Positions 50,537 to 58,532 of a DNA stretch of 64,000 nt are shown piece by piece (within the stretch, counting starts at the first letter, position 1; every line of letters starts with the position of its first letter). Location of the stretch: contig JAYZUZ010000001.1 in assembly GCA_036156195.1 (NCBI GenBank), forward strand, positions 1 through 64,000, given 5' to 3'. The notes beneath the pieces were generated by a model that was not told the origin of the DNA, did no database searches, and was given only the letters and a program-made list of their open reading frames with translations. This DNA comes from Abyssibacter sp036156195 (lineage in GTDB: Bacteria; Pseudomonadota; Gammaproteobacteria; Nevskiales; OUC007). A program made the position numbers and the translations under genes.

Positions 50537-51637
50537 ATGGGGACCGTCGCCGCAACACCGAGCATGTTGCCGCCGCCAGACGTGCCGGCCATCGACCAGC
50601 CAGCCTGCCTTCGTGGATTGCAGGCGCTGGTCCAGCGTATCCCTGAGCTTTATCGCGCCGCAGCGTTGCCCACTCTTCAGGCCCTGGTGTGCCGGGTGGC
50701 CCGCGACATGGTCGGCGCCGACGGTGCAAGCTTTATCCGGCGTGACGCCGGGGACTGCGTCTACGAAGCGGAAGACGCCATCAGCCCCTTGTGGACAGGG
50801 CGCCGGTTTGCACTCGAGGCCTGCGTGAGCGGCTGCTGTATGCTGCAGGGCGAACCGGTTGTGATCTCCGACGTGCAAGCAGACCCGCGAGCACCGCAAA
50901 CCCTTTACCGTCCGACCTTTGTGCAGAGCTTGGTTATGACGCCCGTCGGTCGCGGTGATCCCTGCGCGGCGATTGGCTGCTACTGGTCCGTGCCTCGCGA
51001 GCCTAGGCCGCATGAGCGCTGGTTGTTGCTGGCGCTGGCCGAGATGGTTGCCGTGGCCATGGACAGGCTGCAACAGACCCAGCTGCTCACGGCCCGGATG
51101 GATGCGAGCGAGCAGGCCCTGGCGCAAGCGGAGGCCTCGCTGGATGATCTCACTGTGACCGACGAACTGACCGGTTTACTCAGTCGTCGCGAGCTATCGC
51201 GCCATGCCGAACGCTGCATGAATCAAGCTCGGCGTAACGGTCAGCCCCTCGCTGTCATGGTGATTGCGCTGGACAACCCGGTCGATTCGGATTCAGTGGC
51301 TGCATTCGCGCCGAGTGACGAGCTGCTGCAATCGGTCGGCCTTGTGCTGCTGGCGCAGGCTCGCAATTCCGATGTGGTCGCCCGCGATTCCGATTGTTCG
51401 TTTGTCATGCTGTTGCCTGATACCCCGCGCGAAGCCGCGGCGCAACACGCTGCAAGGTTGCAGTATCGGCTGCGGATGCTGACCGTGGGTGATGATGTGC
51501 TGACGGCCAGCATCGGCATTAGCGACTATGTCGGAGGGCAGTCCGGCGGGCTGGAAGATGTGCTGACCCGGGCGTACGGGGCGCTGGACCGAGCTCGCCA
51601 GCAGGGGGGCGACCTCACTGTTGTGGAGCCTCGCTAG
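50537..51637 (+). CDS. GAF-GGDEF protein with degenerate GGDEF site
   Basis: The 366-residue soluble protein has a GAF domain (about 25-185) with ISPLWTGRRFALEACVSGCC and YRPTFVQSLVMTPV, of the type common in sensor kinases. A linker helix and a GGDEF-like domain follow (about 200-360, DELTGLLSRRELSRHAERCM). The signature GG(D/E)EF is replaced by a sequence around RDSDCSFVMLLPD, and the metal-binding DxD region is also altered, so no diguanylate cyclase activity is expected. A GGGAGG ribosome-binding site just before the second ATG fixes this start. The 3' end overlaps the next gene on the other strand by 23 bases. Confidence 0.83.
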   Translation: MGTVAATPSMLPPPDVPAIDQPACLRGLQALVQRIPELYRAAALPTLQALVCRVARDMVGADGASFIRRDAGDCVYEAEDAISPLWTGRRFALEACVSGCCMLQGEPVVISDVQADPRAPQTLYRPTFVQSLVMTPVGRGDPCAAIGCYWSVPREPRPHERWLLLALAEMVAVAMDRLQQTQLLTARMDASEQALAQAEASLDDLTVTDELTGLLSRRELSRHAERCMNQARRNGQPLAVMVIALDNPVDSDSVAAFAPSDELLQSVGLVLLAQARNSDVVARDSDCSFVMLLPDTPREAAAQHAARLQYRLRMLTVGDDVLTASIGISDYVGGQSGGLEDVLTRAYGALDRARQQGGDLTVVEPR

Positions 51638-52805
51638 CCCGGCCGCGCTTGTTTTTCTCGGCCTTGTACAGCTCCCAGCTGAGGCGGTCACGACCGGATC
51701 GCTTGGCGATGTAGAGCTGGCTGTCGGCGGTTAGCAGTAGCCCATTGCGCGTCAATGTGAGTCCGGGTGGGGCTGTAACCAGACCGCAACTCGCAGTGGC
51801 CTTGAGATCGAGCAGGCGCCCGTGGGTATCGTGGAACCGCAAGGCGCGAATCCGATCCAGTAGCTCGGTCAGGAGTCTTTGCGCATCCGGAGCATCCGCT
51901 CCATACAGAAACAGGGCGTACTCCTCGCCGCCCAGCCGTGCGGCCAGATCTGTGGAGCGCCGGCACAGCAGACGGATTTCCTCCGCCACACTGCGAATGA
52001 CCTCATCGCCCACCAGGTGCCCGTGGGTGTCGTTGATGGATTTGAAGTGGTCGATATCAACGATGGCCAGTGCGACGGGTCGCTCATCCCGCCGGGCGAC
52101 CTGGAGCAATGCTTCAATCTGCTCGCGGAAGTAGGCGCGCGTTGCCAGGCCCGTCAAATCGTCGTAGTTCGCGCGGTAGGCCAGCATCGCCTGGTCCTTC
52201 CACGCCCCGCGCGCGGCATGTTCGACCGCCAAGGCTCCAATCAGGCTGATGCCGCTGATCATCACAATCGCAAAAATCTCGATCAGCGCTGTGGTCTCGT
52301 GAGCGACTAGCCAGAGCTCCGCGCCGGTCATGCCCAGCAGGACGGTGCCAAAGAAAATCAGGTTGTGTCGTGCGGTCATCCCCGCCAGTACACCGACGCC
52401 CACGACCATAGTCGCCTGGATCGAGACAGGAAATTCGAAACCTTGCTGGCTGCCGACAACGCGCAGCGTGACGAGATAAATGATGGCGATCAGATTCATC
52501 CCCGCCACCGTCAACACGACCCGTGTGTGGCCGCGGGCCAGCCGGTTGACCACCAACGCGATGAGGCCGGTGATCAGGCTTGCCCAGTGCAGGGGGACCG
52601 GCATGGCCTCGAAGACCGAGGTCGGAACTCCCAGCAGGCCGGGTCCGTACCAGGGAATCGTCGGCACGAGCAATAGCAGGAGCACGATGCCGATTTCCCG
52701 CCGACCGCGACCCGAGTGCAGGAAAGAGTGCTTGAAGGCGTGTTCGCGATCCGCCTCGATCTGCAGAAAATGGGTGTGGAGCCACGGGAGCACATGCGAT
52801 CGCAT
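51615..52805 (-). CDS. Membrane-bound diguanylate cyclase (GGDEF)
   Basis: The 396-residue protein has six or so hydrophobic segments (about 38-200) and a C-terminal GGDEF domain (about 215-380). The substrate and metal sites are intact: DDLTGLATRAYF, VDIDHFKSINDTHGHLVGDE and the signature GGEEY starting at Gly292. No I-site RxxD is obvious at the usual position, where the residues before the signature read STDLAARL. It should make c-di-GMP at the inner membrane. It is the only one of three neighbouring GGDEF proteins that keeps the catalytic motif. AGGA lies eight bases before the ATG. Confidence 0.9.
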   Translation of the reverse strand: MRSHVLPWLHTHFLQIEADREHAFKHSFLHSGRGRREIGIVLLLLLVPTIPWYGPGLLGVPTSVFEAMPVPLHWASLITGLIALVVNRLARGHTRVVLTVAGMNLIAIIYLVTLRVVGSQQGFEFPVSIQATMVVGVGVLAGMTARHNLIFFGTVLLGMTGAELWLVAHETTALIEIFAIVMISGISLIGALAVEHAARGAWKDQAMLAYRANYDDLTGLATRAYFREQIEALLQVARRDERPVALAIVDIDHFKSINDTHGHLVGDEVIRSVAEEIRLLCRRSTDLAARLGGEEYALFLYGADAPDAQRLLTELLDRIRALRFHDTHGRLLDLKATASCGLVTAPPGLTLTRNGLLLTADSQLYIAKRSGRDRLSWELYKAEKNKRGRASEAPQQ

Positions 52806-53018
52806 CGGGGTTTCCTAGCCAGATTGATGCGACAGCAACAGCTTGCGCATGTGCAATGAATTCGTTTAGTCGGGACAGTTCGGACACTACACCATCGACC
52901 GGTAATTTTCTGCCGATGGCAGCCAGGTGGTGCCCGGTTTGTTAGCAGCCCTACGCATGCTTGCGTTGCTCCATGGGCTGCGTCCACGATGGTCTCGGGA
53001 GTTCACACGAGACCACAC

Positions 53019-54008
53019 ATGGATCAGAGCAAGCAGGTGACACAGGCGCATGCATCGGGCCGCCGCGATTTCACATTGGAACGCGTCGTGCGCATGGCCG
53101 CACTCGCCACCGGCTGCGACTATGCCGCGCTCATCCTGGTCGAAATGGGGGGCTTTCGTGTAGCGGCCGCCCACGGCGGTGGTGTGGCCACCATCGATCC
53201 GGAGCATGCGCTGAGCCGGCGGGTAGTGGAACAGGCGGAAACCGTGATCTGGACACAGACGTCTGACGCCGACAGCGAGGTTGCGCCGCGTCCTCCGCTG
53301 GCACAGGTCTGTGCGGGTGAGCCGGTCATCGATGCCAGCGGTGCGCTGGTGGGCGTGCTGAGCGTTTACGCCTCACGCCGGACCGATCTCGACGCGCCCT
53401 CGGTGCGGCGAGCGCTTGTGGATGGCGCGAGGCTGATCGAGGACGCTCTGCTCATGCGCCATCGCAGCCTGCGTGATCCGGCGACGGATCTGTTCACTCG
53501 ACGCCTTTTTGAAGAGCAATTCGTGAACGAGTGGGATCGGGGGTTGCGTGCCCGGCTGCCGCTGAGTCTCCTATTGATCAGCGTTGATGATTTTGATGCG
53601 ATTGATCGCAGCGAGGATGCCGATGCGGCGGATGCTTTGCTGCAATCACTCGCGCGGGTGATCTCAGAGCGGACCCGGCGGGCAGGGGATACAAGCTATC
53701 ACTTCGGTGGTGGACAAATTGTTGTCGCGCTGCGCGGCATGCAGGACGAGAAGGCGCAACGGCACGCAGAGGGGATTCGCGAAGCCGTCGAGTCGCTGCA
53801 GTTGAACCTGGGTGGACTGATGCCGGTGACGGTCTCGGTCGGCCTGACCGCGATTGAGCATGAAGAGCAGATCGATAACCTGTCGGTCCATCGGCTTGTC
53901 GCTGCGGCCGAGGCTGCATTGGCACAGGCTCGGCGGGAAGGCGGCAATCGCGTCCGGATGCACCTGCCCCCGACGAGACGCTTGCCGGATGGCCTCGCGT
54001 CGGCTTAG
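53019..54008 (+). CDS. GAF-GGDEF protein with degenerate GGDEF site
   Basis: The 329-residue soluble protein has a GAF-like domain (about 10-145, LATGCDYAALILVEMGGFRV and VIDASGALVGVLSVY) and a GGDEF-like domain (about 155-315, DPATDLFTRRLFEEQF). The signature is FGGGQIVV, where the aspartate/glutamate pair is missing, and SVDDFDAIDRSED replaces the usual DxDxFKxxND, so it is probably not an active cyclase. It may bind nucleotides or partner the active enzyme encoded next door. It diverges from that gene across about 210 bases. A second ATG ten codons upstream is possible. Confidence 0.8.
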   Translation: MDQSKQVTQAHASGRRDFTLERVVRMAALATGCDYAALILVEMGGFRVAAAHGGGVATIDPEHALSRRVVEQAETVIWTQTSDADSEVAPRPPLAQVCAGEPVIDASGALVGVLSVYASRRTDLDAPSVRRALVDGARLIEDALLMRHRSLRDPATDLFTRRLFEEQFVNEWDRGLRARLPLSLLLISVDDFDAIDRSEDADAADALLQSLARVISERTRRAGDTSYHFGGGQIVVALRGMQDEKAQRHAEGIREAVESLQLNLGGLMPVTVSVGLTAIEHEEQIDNLSVHRLVAAAEAALAQARREGGNRVRMHLPPTRRLPDGLASA

Positions 54009-54110
54009 CGCGTGGCCCGAAGCGAGGCTCAGCGCGGTGCCGGTCTGCCAGCGCCATGCCCCCTGAAGGAAGCACCGAGCCAGGTCGCGGCCCGACGACA
54101 GGCCAGGTCG

Positions 54111-54131
54111 CGCCATCCACGAGGGATGGCG
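54111..54131. terminator. Hairpin between convergent genes
   Basis: CGCCATCC and GGATGGCG form an 8-bp stem with a five-base loop between the GAF-GGDEF gene and the convergent nhaA gene. There is no T run, so a terminator role is only suggested by position. Confidence 0.35.
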
Positions 54132-54198
54132 GTGATCCGTCCGTAGACGCCGGCGCCGCACCAAAGATGAACAGCGAGTGCGGCCAAGCTTGCGCGGG

Positions 54199-55368
54199 CT
54201 ATCCGGCCGGGGGCGTGCGTGTCCGTGTCAGCACGAATCCGGCGAGTAGGGCGGATAGCGTTGAACCCGCAAGAATGCCGACCCGCTCATCGCCGAGATT
54301 CATGCTCGGGGCATGCTCGAAGGCCAGCGACCCGATGAACAGGCTCATGGTGAAGCCGATGCCGCAGAGGCAGCCGACGGCCAAGACCACCGGCCAGCTG
54401 AGCAGTGGCGGTCGCCGCACCCGGAACAGGACTTCGGCCAACCAGACGGCGGTGACGACCCCCAGTGGCTTGCCGATGAGCAGTCCAGCGGCCACGCCCA
54501 GCACCACGGGTGTGAAGATGTCGGCGACGCCTGTCCCCTGCAGATTCACCCCGGCGTTGGCCAGCGCAAAAAGGGGCAGCACCAGAAAGTAAACCCAGGG
54601 CTTGAGGCCGTGCTCGACCCGGTAGCCGGCGGAGACGCGGTCTGGACTTGCGACCTTGAGTGGAAGCATCAGGCCAACGATGACCCCCGCCAGCGTGGCG
54701 TGAACACCTGACTTGAGCGTGGCCACCCAGAGTATCGCGCCCACGATGATGAACGGCGCCGCAGAGGTTTCGACCTTGCGGTTCAGGGCAAACAGTATGG
54801 CCGTTGCTCCGCCCGCAATGAGTAGCGAAGTCAGGCTCAGATCTGCGGTATAGAGCAGGGCAATGATCAGGATGGCACCGATGTCATCAATGATGGCAAT
54901 GGCGAGCAGGAAGATTTTCACCTCGCTCGGCAAATGCTTGGCCAGCATCGCAAAAACAGCCAGGGCGAAGGCGATGTCGGTGGCTGCGGGAATGGCCCAG
55001 CCGTTCCGTGCGACGGGGTCCTGCCAGTTAAAGGCCAGGTAGATCAGGGCCGGGGCGACCATGCCGCCCAGCGCCGCAGCGGCCGGCAACGCAATCTGCT
55101 TGCGGTTGCGCAGATGGCCGAACAACAGTTCGTGCTTGAGCTCGATCCCGACCAGCAGGAAGAACAGGGCCATTAAGCCATCGTTGATCCACAGCAGCAG
55201 TGGTTTTTCGAGTCCGGCATTGCCCAGGGTCACCGCCAGTGGCGTCTGGATTAGTTGGTCGTACCACGGGGACAGGGGGGAGTTGGCGATGAGCAGGGCG
55301 ATGACGGCACAGCCCATCAGCAGAATGCCGGGGGCTGCTTCGTTGGATCGGATGGATGTCCAGTTCAT
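54199..55368 (-). CDS. nhaA: Na+/H+ antiporter NhaA
   Basis: The 389-residue protein has twelve hydrophobic segments and the NhaA marks WINDGLMALFFLLVGIELKHE, PAATDIAFALAVFAMLAKHL, the essential aspartate pair in AIAIIDDIGAILII, and LCGIGFTMSLFIGSLAF near the C-terminus. Length is that of E. coli NhaA (388). It exports Na+ in exchange for H+. The ATG is chosen; a TTG five codons upstream lies inside a terminator sequence. The gene follows the HPF-like gene, separated by that terminator, and near it a NhaR-like regulator gene diverges. Confidence 0.95.
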   Translation of the reverse strand: MNWTSIRSNEAAPGILLMGCAVIALLIANSPLSPWYDQLIQTPLAVTLGNAGLEKPLLLWINDGLMALFFLLVGIELKHELLFGHLRNRKQIALPAAAALGGMVAPALIYLAFNWQDPVARNGWAIPAATDIAFALAVFAMLAKHLPSEVKIFLLAIAIIDDIGAILIIALLYTADLSLTSLLIAGGATAILFALNRKVETSAAPFIIVGAILWVATLKSGVHATLAGVIVGLMLPLKVASPDRVSAGYRVEHGLKPWVYFLVLPLFALANAGVNLQGTGVADIFTPVVLGVAAGLLIGKPLGVVTAVWLAEVLFRVRRPPLLSWPVVLAVGCLCGIGFTMSLFIGSLAFEHAPSMNLGDERVGILAGSTLSALLAGFVLTRTRTPPAG

Positions 55369-55381
55369 AGAGGTGCTCAGC

Positions 55382-55417
55382 AAAAAGCGCCGGCCGGAAT
55401 CGATCCGGTCGGCGCTT
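55382..55417 (-). terminator. Terminator or attenuator between the HPF-like gene and nhaA
   Basis: On the minus strand AAGCGCCG pairs with CGGCGCTT and the stem continues inward with one G-T pair to about 14 bp, followed by TTTTT. The T run ends 13 bases before the nhaA ATG, so nhaA must rely on readthrough or on a promoter within or overlapping this element. A regulated terminator is possible but not shown. Confidence 0.8.
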
Positions 55418-55437
55418 CGGGTTGTCTGAAGGCGGGC

Positions 55438-55812
55438 TTAACCCAGTGGTTGTGCGATGACGGGTTCGGCGTTGCGGCGAATGGTCGTCCGCAGTCGGTG
55501 ATTGGTCGGGCGTCGCTGTCTGGACAATCGGCCACTGGCGGCCCGCTCGGCTTTTTCGAAGGCGCGCTGGATGGCGGTGTAGAGATCGGCGTCCACAGCT
55601 TCGACGACCAGCGCGCGTGCCCGGCCGAGGTCCGAGTGGATTCGGCAACCCTTATCGACGCCACCCCGCGTGCCGTCGGTGTCGTAGACACGCACGGTGA
55701 GCTTGCGGACGCTATCGCCGAAACGGTCCAGATGCTGAGCCGCCGCACGGGTGATGGCGGCGCGAATCCCGGGGGTCATATCGAAGTACAGCGCCTGAAT
55801 ATCCAACTGCAT
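55438..55812 (-). CDS. HPF/RaiA-family ribosome-associated protein
   Basis: The 124-residue protein has the S30EA/HPF fold order: an N-terminal beta strand MQLDIQALYFDMTPGIRAAI, a helix, the VRVYDTDGTRGGVDKGCRIH strands and the second helix DADLYTAIQRAFEKAERAAS, followed by a basic tail. HPF/RaiA proteins bind the 30S subunit in resting cells. This one departs from classic HPF in the loop after strand two, so it may be a related stress protein. The start is the second ATG with GTGAGG upstream. It lies between a NhaR-like regulator gene and nhaA, an unusual setting for HPF. Confidence 0.82.
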   Translation of the reverse strand: MQLDIQALYFDMTPGIRAAITRAAAQHLDRFGDSVRKLTVRVYDTDGTRGGVDKGCRIHSDLGRARALVVEAVDADLYTAIQRAFEKAERAASGRLSRQRRPTNHRLRTTIRRNAEPVIAQPLG

Positions 55813-55910
55813 GGCTATCGCCTCACTAGGATGAGCCTCCATAGTGTAGGTGGCTTTCTATCAATTAAAAGAACTATAAAATTGGCTATTACTCAATAAA
55901 AAATTGCGCT

Positions 55911-56783
55911 ATGCCGCAGCTCAATTACAAACACCTGCGCTATTTGTTCGAAACAGTCCGGCTCGGCTCCGTTCAGGCCGCGGCGGAGGTGCTGCACGTA
56001 TCGCCGCAGGCCGTGAGCGCTCAGATCAAGCAGCTCGAGGCGCGTATTGGCCAGCGCTTGCTGATGCGCCAGGGTCGAACGTTGAGACCAACGGATGCGG
56101 GTCAGGTGGCCTTGGCCTACGCACGCCAGATCTTCGAGTTGGGTGATGAGCTGTCGGCCCTGCTGGCGGATCATCCGGGCGAGCTCACCGTGCCATGCCG
56201 GATCGGCTTGACTGACAGCGTGCCCAAGTCGATGGCCGTGGTCTGTACCACCGGTCTCATTGCCGGTGAGTCGGGGCGCGAGGCCGTGTTCGTCGAGGGG
56301 CCTCTGGATGATCTGCTGGCGCGGCTGCTCGCGGGGCGGCTGCACGCCATTCTTTCCGAGCGGGAGCCCTCGGGTGGCGACCTGACGGAGCTGGATATCC
56401 GCATGCTGGTCCGCGCCCCCCTGGCGTGGGTCGCGACCCCGGCCTATGCCGACAGGCTGACCGGGACGTTCCCGCATCACCTGGACGGCCAGGCGGTCAT
56501 TCTGTGGCAGGCGGGTTCGGTGATTTCCAGCCAGGTATCGGCCTGGATGGAGGCGAACCATGTGCGCCCAAGAATTGTTGCCCGATGCGTCGACAGCGCA
56601 TTGATCAAGAGTCTTTGCGCGGCTGGAGTAGGGGCCGCCCCCGTGCCGCTGGCCATCGCGGACACCGTTCATGCGCAGATGGGACTGGTCACACTGGGCG
56701 TGATGGATGCAGTGGAAATGTCCCTCTGGCTAATTCAGCGTCGCGGACAGGTCATCGACGACATTGCCTGGCCTGGTATCTGA
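55911..56783 (+). CDS. LysR-family regulator, NhaR-like
   Basis: The 290-residue protein starts LNYKHLRYLFETVRLGSVQA and AAEVLHVSPQAVSAQIKQLE, a winged helix-turn-helix at residues 5-62 close in pattern to E. coli NhaR. An effector-binding domain (about 95-290) follows. NhaR activates nhaA in response to Na+, and nhaA lies two genes away. The gene diverges from the HPF-like gene across about 98 AT-rich bases, where a LysR-type site could control both the regulator and the HPF-nhaA direction. It ends before a shared bidirectional terminator. Confidence 0.88.
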   Translation: MPQLNYKHLRYLFETVRLGSVQAAAEVLHVSPQAVSAQIKQLEARIGQRLLMRQGRTLRPTDAGQVALAYARQIFELGDELSALLADHPGELTVPCRIGLTDSVPKSMAVVCTTGLIAGESGREAVFVEGPLDDLLARLLAGRLHAILSEREPSGGDLTELDIRMLVRAPLAWVATPAYADRLTGTFPHHLDGQAVILWQAGSVISSQVSAWMEANHVRPRIVARCVDSALIKSLCAAGVGAAPVPLAIADTVHAQMGLVTLGVMDAVEMSLWLIQRRGQVIDDIAWPGI

Positions 56784-56794
56784 CCTCACCCAAG

Positions 56795-56822
56795 AAAAAG
56801 GCCCGCGTTGGCGGGCCTTTTT
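56795..56822. terminator. Bidirectional Rho-independent terminator
   Basis: AAAAAGGCCCGC and GCGGGCCTTTTT form a perfect 12-bp stem with a four-base loop and give T runs on both strands. It lies between the convergent LysR gene and pntB and can end both transcripts. Confidence 0.93.
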
Positions 56823-56849
56823 CGTCCAGTTGGTGATACGGGCGACCGT

Positions 56850-58223
56850 CTAGAGTTCCTTGAGGCCCGTAATCATCTGGTTGCAGACTTCCTTGGCATC
56901 GCCGAACACCATCTGGGTGTTCTCGCCGAAGAACAGCTCGTTCTCCACACCGGAGAAACCTGTGCCCTTGCCGCGCTTGATCACGAAGACCTCACGAGCC
57001 TGGTCGACGTTCAGGATCGGCATGCCGTAGATCGGGCTGGACTCGTTGGTTCGCGCCGCCGGGTTAACCACATCGTTGGCGCCGATGACCAGGGCTGCGT
57101 CGGCCTGGGCAAACTCCTCGTTGATCTCATCCAGATCGAAGATCATGTCGTAGGGCACCCCGGCTTCGGCCAGCAACACATTCATGTGTCCGGGCATGCG
57201 GCCGGCCACCGGGTGAATGGCGAACTTCACCTCGACATCGGCCTTGGTCAGCATCTGCACATACTCCCAGAGCTTGTGCTGTGCCTGGGCCACGGCCATG
57301 CCGTAACCCGGCACGATGATGACCTTGCCGGCGTAGCTCATGGAAATGGCAGCATCCGAGGCTTCGACCGACTTCATCGTGCCTGTCGGCCCGTCGCCTG
57401 CGGCCTCGTCGCTGGCACCAAAGCCGGAGAACAGTACGTTGGCCAGTGAGCGGTTCATGGCCTTGGCCATGAGCAGGGTCAACAGCGAGCCTGCGGCGCC
57501 CACCACCGTGCCGGCGATGATCATGGCGGCATTGCCCAGGACAAAGCCTTCAAAGGCCACGGCCAGACCGGTTAGCGCGTTGTACAGCGAGATCACCACG
57601 GGCATGTCGGCGCCGCCGATGGGCGTGGTCATGAAGACGCCCAGGACCAGCGCGATCAGGAAGAACACCGTAATCCAGAACGGACCGGGTTCCACCGATG
57701 TGGCCAGTGCCAGGCCGATGCCGAACAGCAGGATGACCATCAGGGCGTTGAGCCCCTGGTGCATCGGCGCGGCCCAGGCCTTCTTCATCAGCCCCTGCAG
57801 CTTGGCGTAGGCGATGCAGGAACCGGACAGCGACACCGCACCGATGACGCCACCGATGACGGCCAGTGCCGCCATGCCCGAGCCATGCGATGTGGCCGCT
57901 CCCGAGTACAGCTCCACAGCCGAAATCGCGCCGGCAGCGCCGCCGCCCATGCCGTTGTAGAGCGCGACCATCTGCGGCATGTCGGTCATCTCGACCTTCT
58001 TGCCCGAGATCCATGCCGCGGCACTACCGATGACGATGGCGGTGACGATGAGGCCGACGTTATGCAGGTCCGGGTAGAAGAACGTCGCCAGCACGGCCAG
58101 CACCATGCCAATACCCGCCCACTTGATGCCGCTGACCGCGGTTCTGGGCGAGGCCATGCGCTTGAGTCCCAGGATGAACAGGACGGCGGCGACGAAGTAA
58201 CTCGCCTGAATCAGAAATGACAT
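56850..58223 (-). CDS. pntB: NAD(P) transhydrogenase subunit beta
   Basis: The 457-residue protein has nine or so membrane helices (about 1-260) and the soluble NADP(H)-binding domain III (about 280-457), with VIIVPGYGMAVAQAQHKLWE, PVAGRMPGHMNVLLAEAGVP, LVIGANDVVNPAA and FVIKRGKGTGFSGVENELFF. With the alpha subunits it couples hydride transfer from NADH to NADP+ to proton flow. It follows pntAB by nine bases and ends 28 bases before a strong terminator. Size matches other bacterial PntB. Confidence 0.96.
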   Translation of the reverse strand: MSFLIQASYFVAAVLFILGLKRMASPRTAVSGIKWAGIGMVLAVLATFFYPDLHNVGLIVTAIVIGSAAAWISGKKVEMTDMPQMVALYNGMGGGAAGAISAVELYSGAATSHGSGMAALAVIGGVIGAVSLSGSCIAYAKLQGLMKKAWAAPMHQGLNALMVILLFGIGLALATSVEPGPFWITVFFLIALVLGVFMTTPIGGADMPVVISLYNALTGLAVAFEGFVLGNAAMIIAGTVVGAAGSLLTLLMAKAMNRSLANVLFSGFGASDEAAGDGPTGTMKSVEASDAAISMSYAGKVIIVPGYGMAVAQAQHKLWEYVQMLTKADVEVKFAIHPVAGRMPGHMNVLLAEAGVPYDMIFDLDEINEEFAQADAALVIGANDVVNPAARTNESSPIYGMPILNVDQAREVFVIKRGKGTGFSGVENELFFGENTQMVFGDAKEVCNQMITGLKEL

Positions 58224-58232
58224 GTGGCCCCC

Positions 58233-58532
58233 TTAGTCCTTGCTCGACTTGAACATTTCGAGCATGCGCTCGGTCACGACATAGCCGCCAACCGCGTTGC
58301 CCGCAGCCAGTGCCACACCGACGAAACCGATCACCTGTTCCAGAATGGTGTCGGCATGGCCCAGCGCGACCATGGCGCCGACCAGCACGATGCCATGCAC
58401 GAAGTTGGAGCCGGACATCAGCGGGGTGTGGAGAATCGCCGGCACCTTGCCGATGATTTCGTAGCCGGTGAACGCGGCGAGCATGAAGATATACAGGGCG
58501 ACAAAGCCCGTGAGTGCGAGTTCAGGTGTCAC
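58233..58532 (-). CDS. pntAB: NAD(P) transhydrogenase subunit alpha, part 2 (membrane)
   Basis: The 99-residue protein has three membrane helices (LTGFVALYIFMLAAFTGYEI, FVHGIVLVGAMVALGH and VIGFVGVALAAGNAVGGYVV) and the VPAILHTPLMSGSN loop. It corresponds to the C-terminal membrane part of the E. coli PntA, encoded here as a separate gene as in many alpha- and gammaproteobacteria. The GTG start overlaps the pntAA stop by four bases, which should keep the subunit ratio fixed. Confidence 0.94.
   Translation of the reverse strand: MTPELALTGFVALYIFMLAAFTGYEIIGKVPAILHTPLMSGSNFVHGIVLVGAMVALGHADTILEQVIGFVGVALAAGNAVGGYVVTERMLEMFKSSKD

Noticed and set aside
52989..53018. Earlier ATG for the second GAF-GGDEF gene
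   Set aside because: The extra ten residues (basic, no domain) are less likely than the ATG at 53019, but the choice is not certain.
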